NCBI GenBank assembly: GCA_903854365.1
Contig: CAINWE010000139.1
Coordinates: 1-5,998 of the forward strand
Reading direction: 5' to 3'
DNA: 5,998 bases
Source of the DNA: Oligoflexia bacterium
GTDB lineage: Bacteria > Bdellovibrionota > UBA1018
The notes under the pieces were generated by a model. It was given only the letters and a program-made list of their open reading frames with translations, was not told the origin of the DNA and did not search any database. This document shows, piece after piece, positions 5,895 through 5,998 of the stretch. The translations under genes and the position numbers were made by a program. The stretch's first letter is position 1. The number at the start of each line of letters is the position of its first letter.

Positions 5895-5998
5895 ATGAAA
5901 ATCGACATTGGGATTGAAGAGCGGGATCGGAAAGAAATTGCGACAGGCCTTGCTAAGCTTTTGGCCGATACCTACACGCTCTACCTTAAAACGCATAA
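5895..5998 (+). CDS. dps: Dps-like ferritin-family DNA-protection protein (N-terminal 34 codons, cut by window end)
   Basis: The frame starts at the ATG at 5895 and stays open to the window edge, giving MKIDIGIEERDRKEIATGL and then AKLLADTYTLYLKTH. This closely matches the start of the 'LLADTYTLYLKTHNFHWN' subgroup of Dps/ferritin-like proteins, which form 12-subunit shells that oxidise and store iron and protect DNA during starvation or peroxide stress. The ferroxidase His of the family's HWN motif would lie just past the window end, so catalytic residues cannot be checked. The start is firm: the frame upstream has no ATG, GTG or TTG before the TAA at 5871-5873. The gene begins immediately after the cytochrome terminator, whose stem contains its only Shine-Dalgarno, which points to a separate promoter or to regulated read-through. 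Confidence 0.85.
   Translation, partial: MKIDIGIEERDRKEIATGLAKLLADTYTLYLKTH

Noticed and set aside
1..5998. A new defence, secretion or biosynthetic system
   Set aside because: The genes are recognisable housekeeping or envelope types (TonB receptor, YebC, lipoprotein, cytochrome c, Dps) with no nuclease, toxin, transposase, reverse transcriptase or synthase signatures; claiming a novel system would not be supported.

Overview
The window reads as an ordinary chromosomal stretch of a Gram-negative, didermic bacterium. The evidence is an outer-membrane TonB-dependent receptor, a secreted lipoprotein, a membrane-attached c-type cytochrome and the start of a Dps/ferritin-like gene. All recognisable genes are on the + strand, base composition is moderate, and most intergenic gaps are short (48-195 bases). 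I cannot name the taxon from sequence alone. The 'MGAQWK' YebC subtype and the Pro-rich envelope proteins would fit a proteobacterium-like or Bdellovibrionota-type organism, but that is a weak inference.

Layout. 1-105: 3' end of a gene whose product ends in a Ser-Pro-Ala-Pro tail built from a 12-base tandem repeat. 106-202: a promoter-like region with a perfect 11-base inverted repeat lying over the -35/-10 spacer. 203-2737: an 844-residue TonB-dependent receptor with a carboxypeptidase-regulatory-like N-terminal domain. 2786-3508: a YebC/PmpR/TACO1-family protein, 48 bases downstream and probably co-transcribed. 3509-3696: an AT-rich spacer with a weak promoter candidate and a terminator-like hairpin. 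3697-4731: a lipoprotein with a Pro-rich linker (18-base repeats) and a C-terminal domain resembling DUF1566/Lcl-type domains. 4732-4926: a spacer with a weak terminator and a 10-base inverted repeat. 4927-5811: a di-haem cytochrome c. 5862-5894: a very strong intrinsic terminator. 5895-end: the first 34 codons of a Dps-like gene whose only possible Shine-Dalgarno sequence lies inside the 3' arm of that terminator.

How the genes fit together. The receptor and yebC look like one transcription unit under a probable repressor-controlled promoter. The lipoprotein, the cytochrome and dps look like separate or loosely linked units, each with its own leader. Most products act in the cell envelope (nutrient uptake, an OM lipoprotein, electron transfer); YebC and Dps are cytoplasmic. 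YebC-family proteins have been linked to translation through proline stretches, and here the gene sits between two Pro-rich-protein genes. This is suggestive but may be chance.

I found no defence system, mobile element, CRISPR array or RNA gene. The best leads are regulatory: the dps ribosome-binding site inside a terminator stem, and the dyad operator in front of the TonB receptor.
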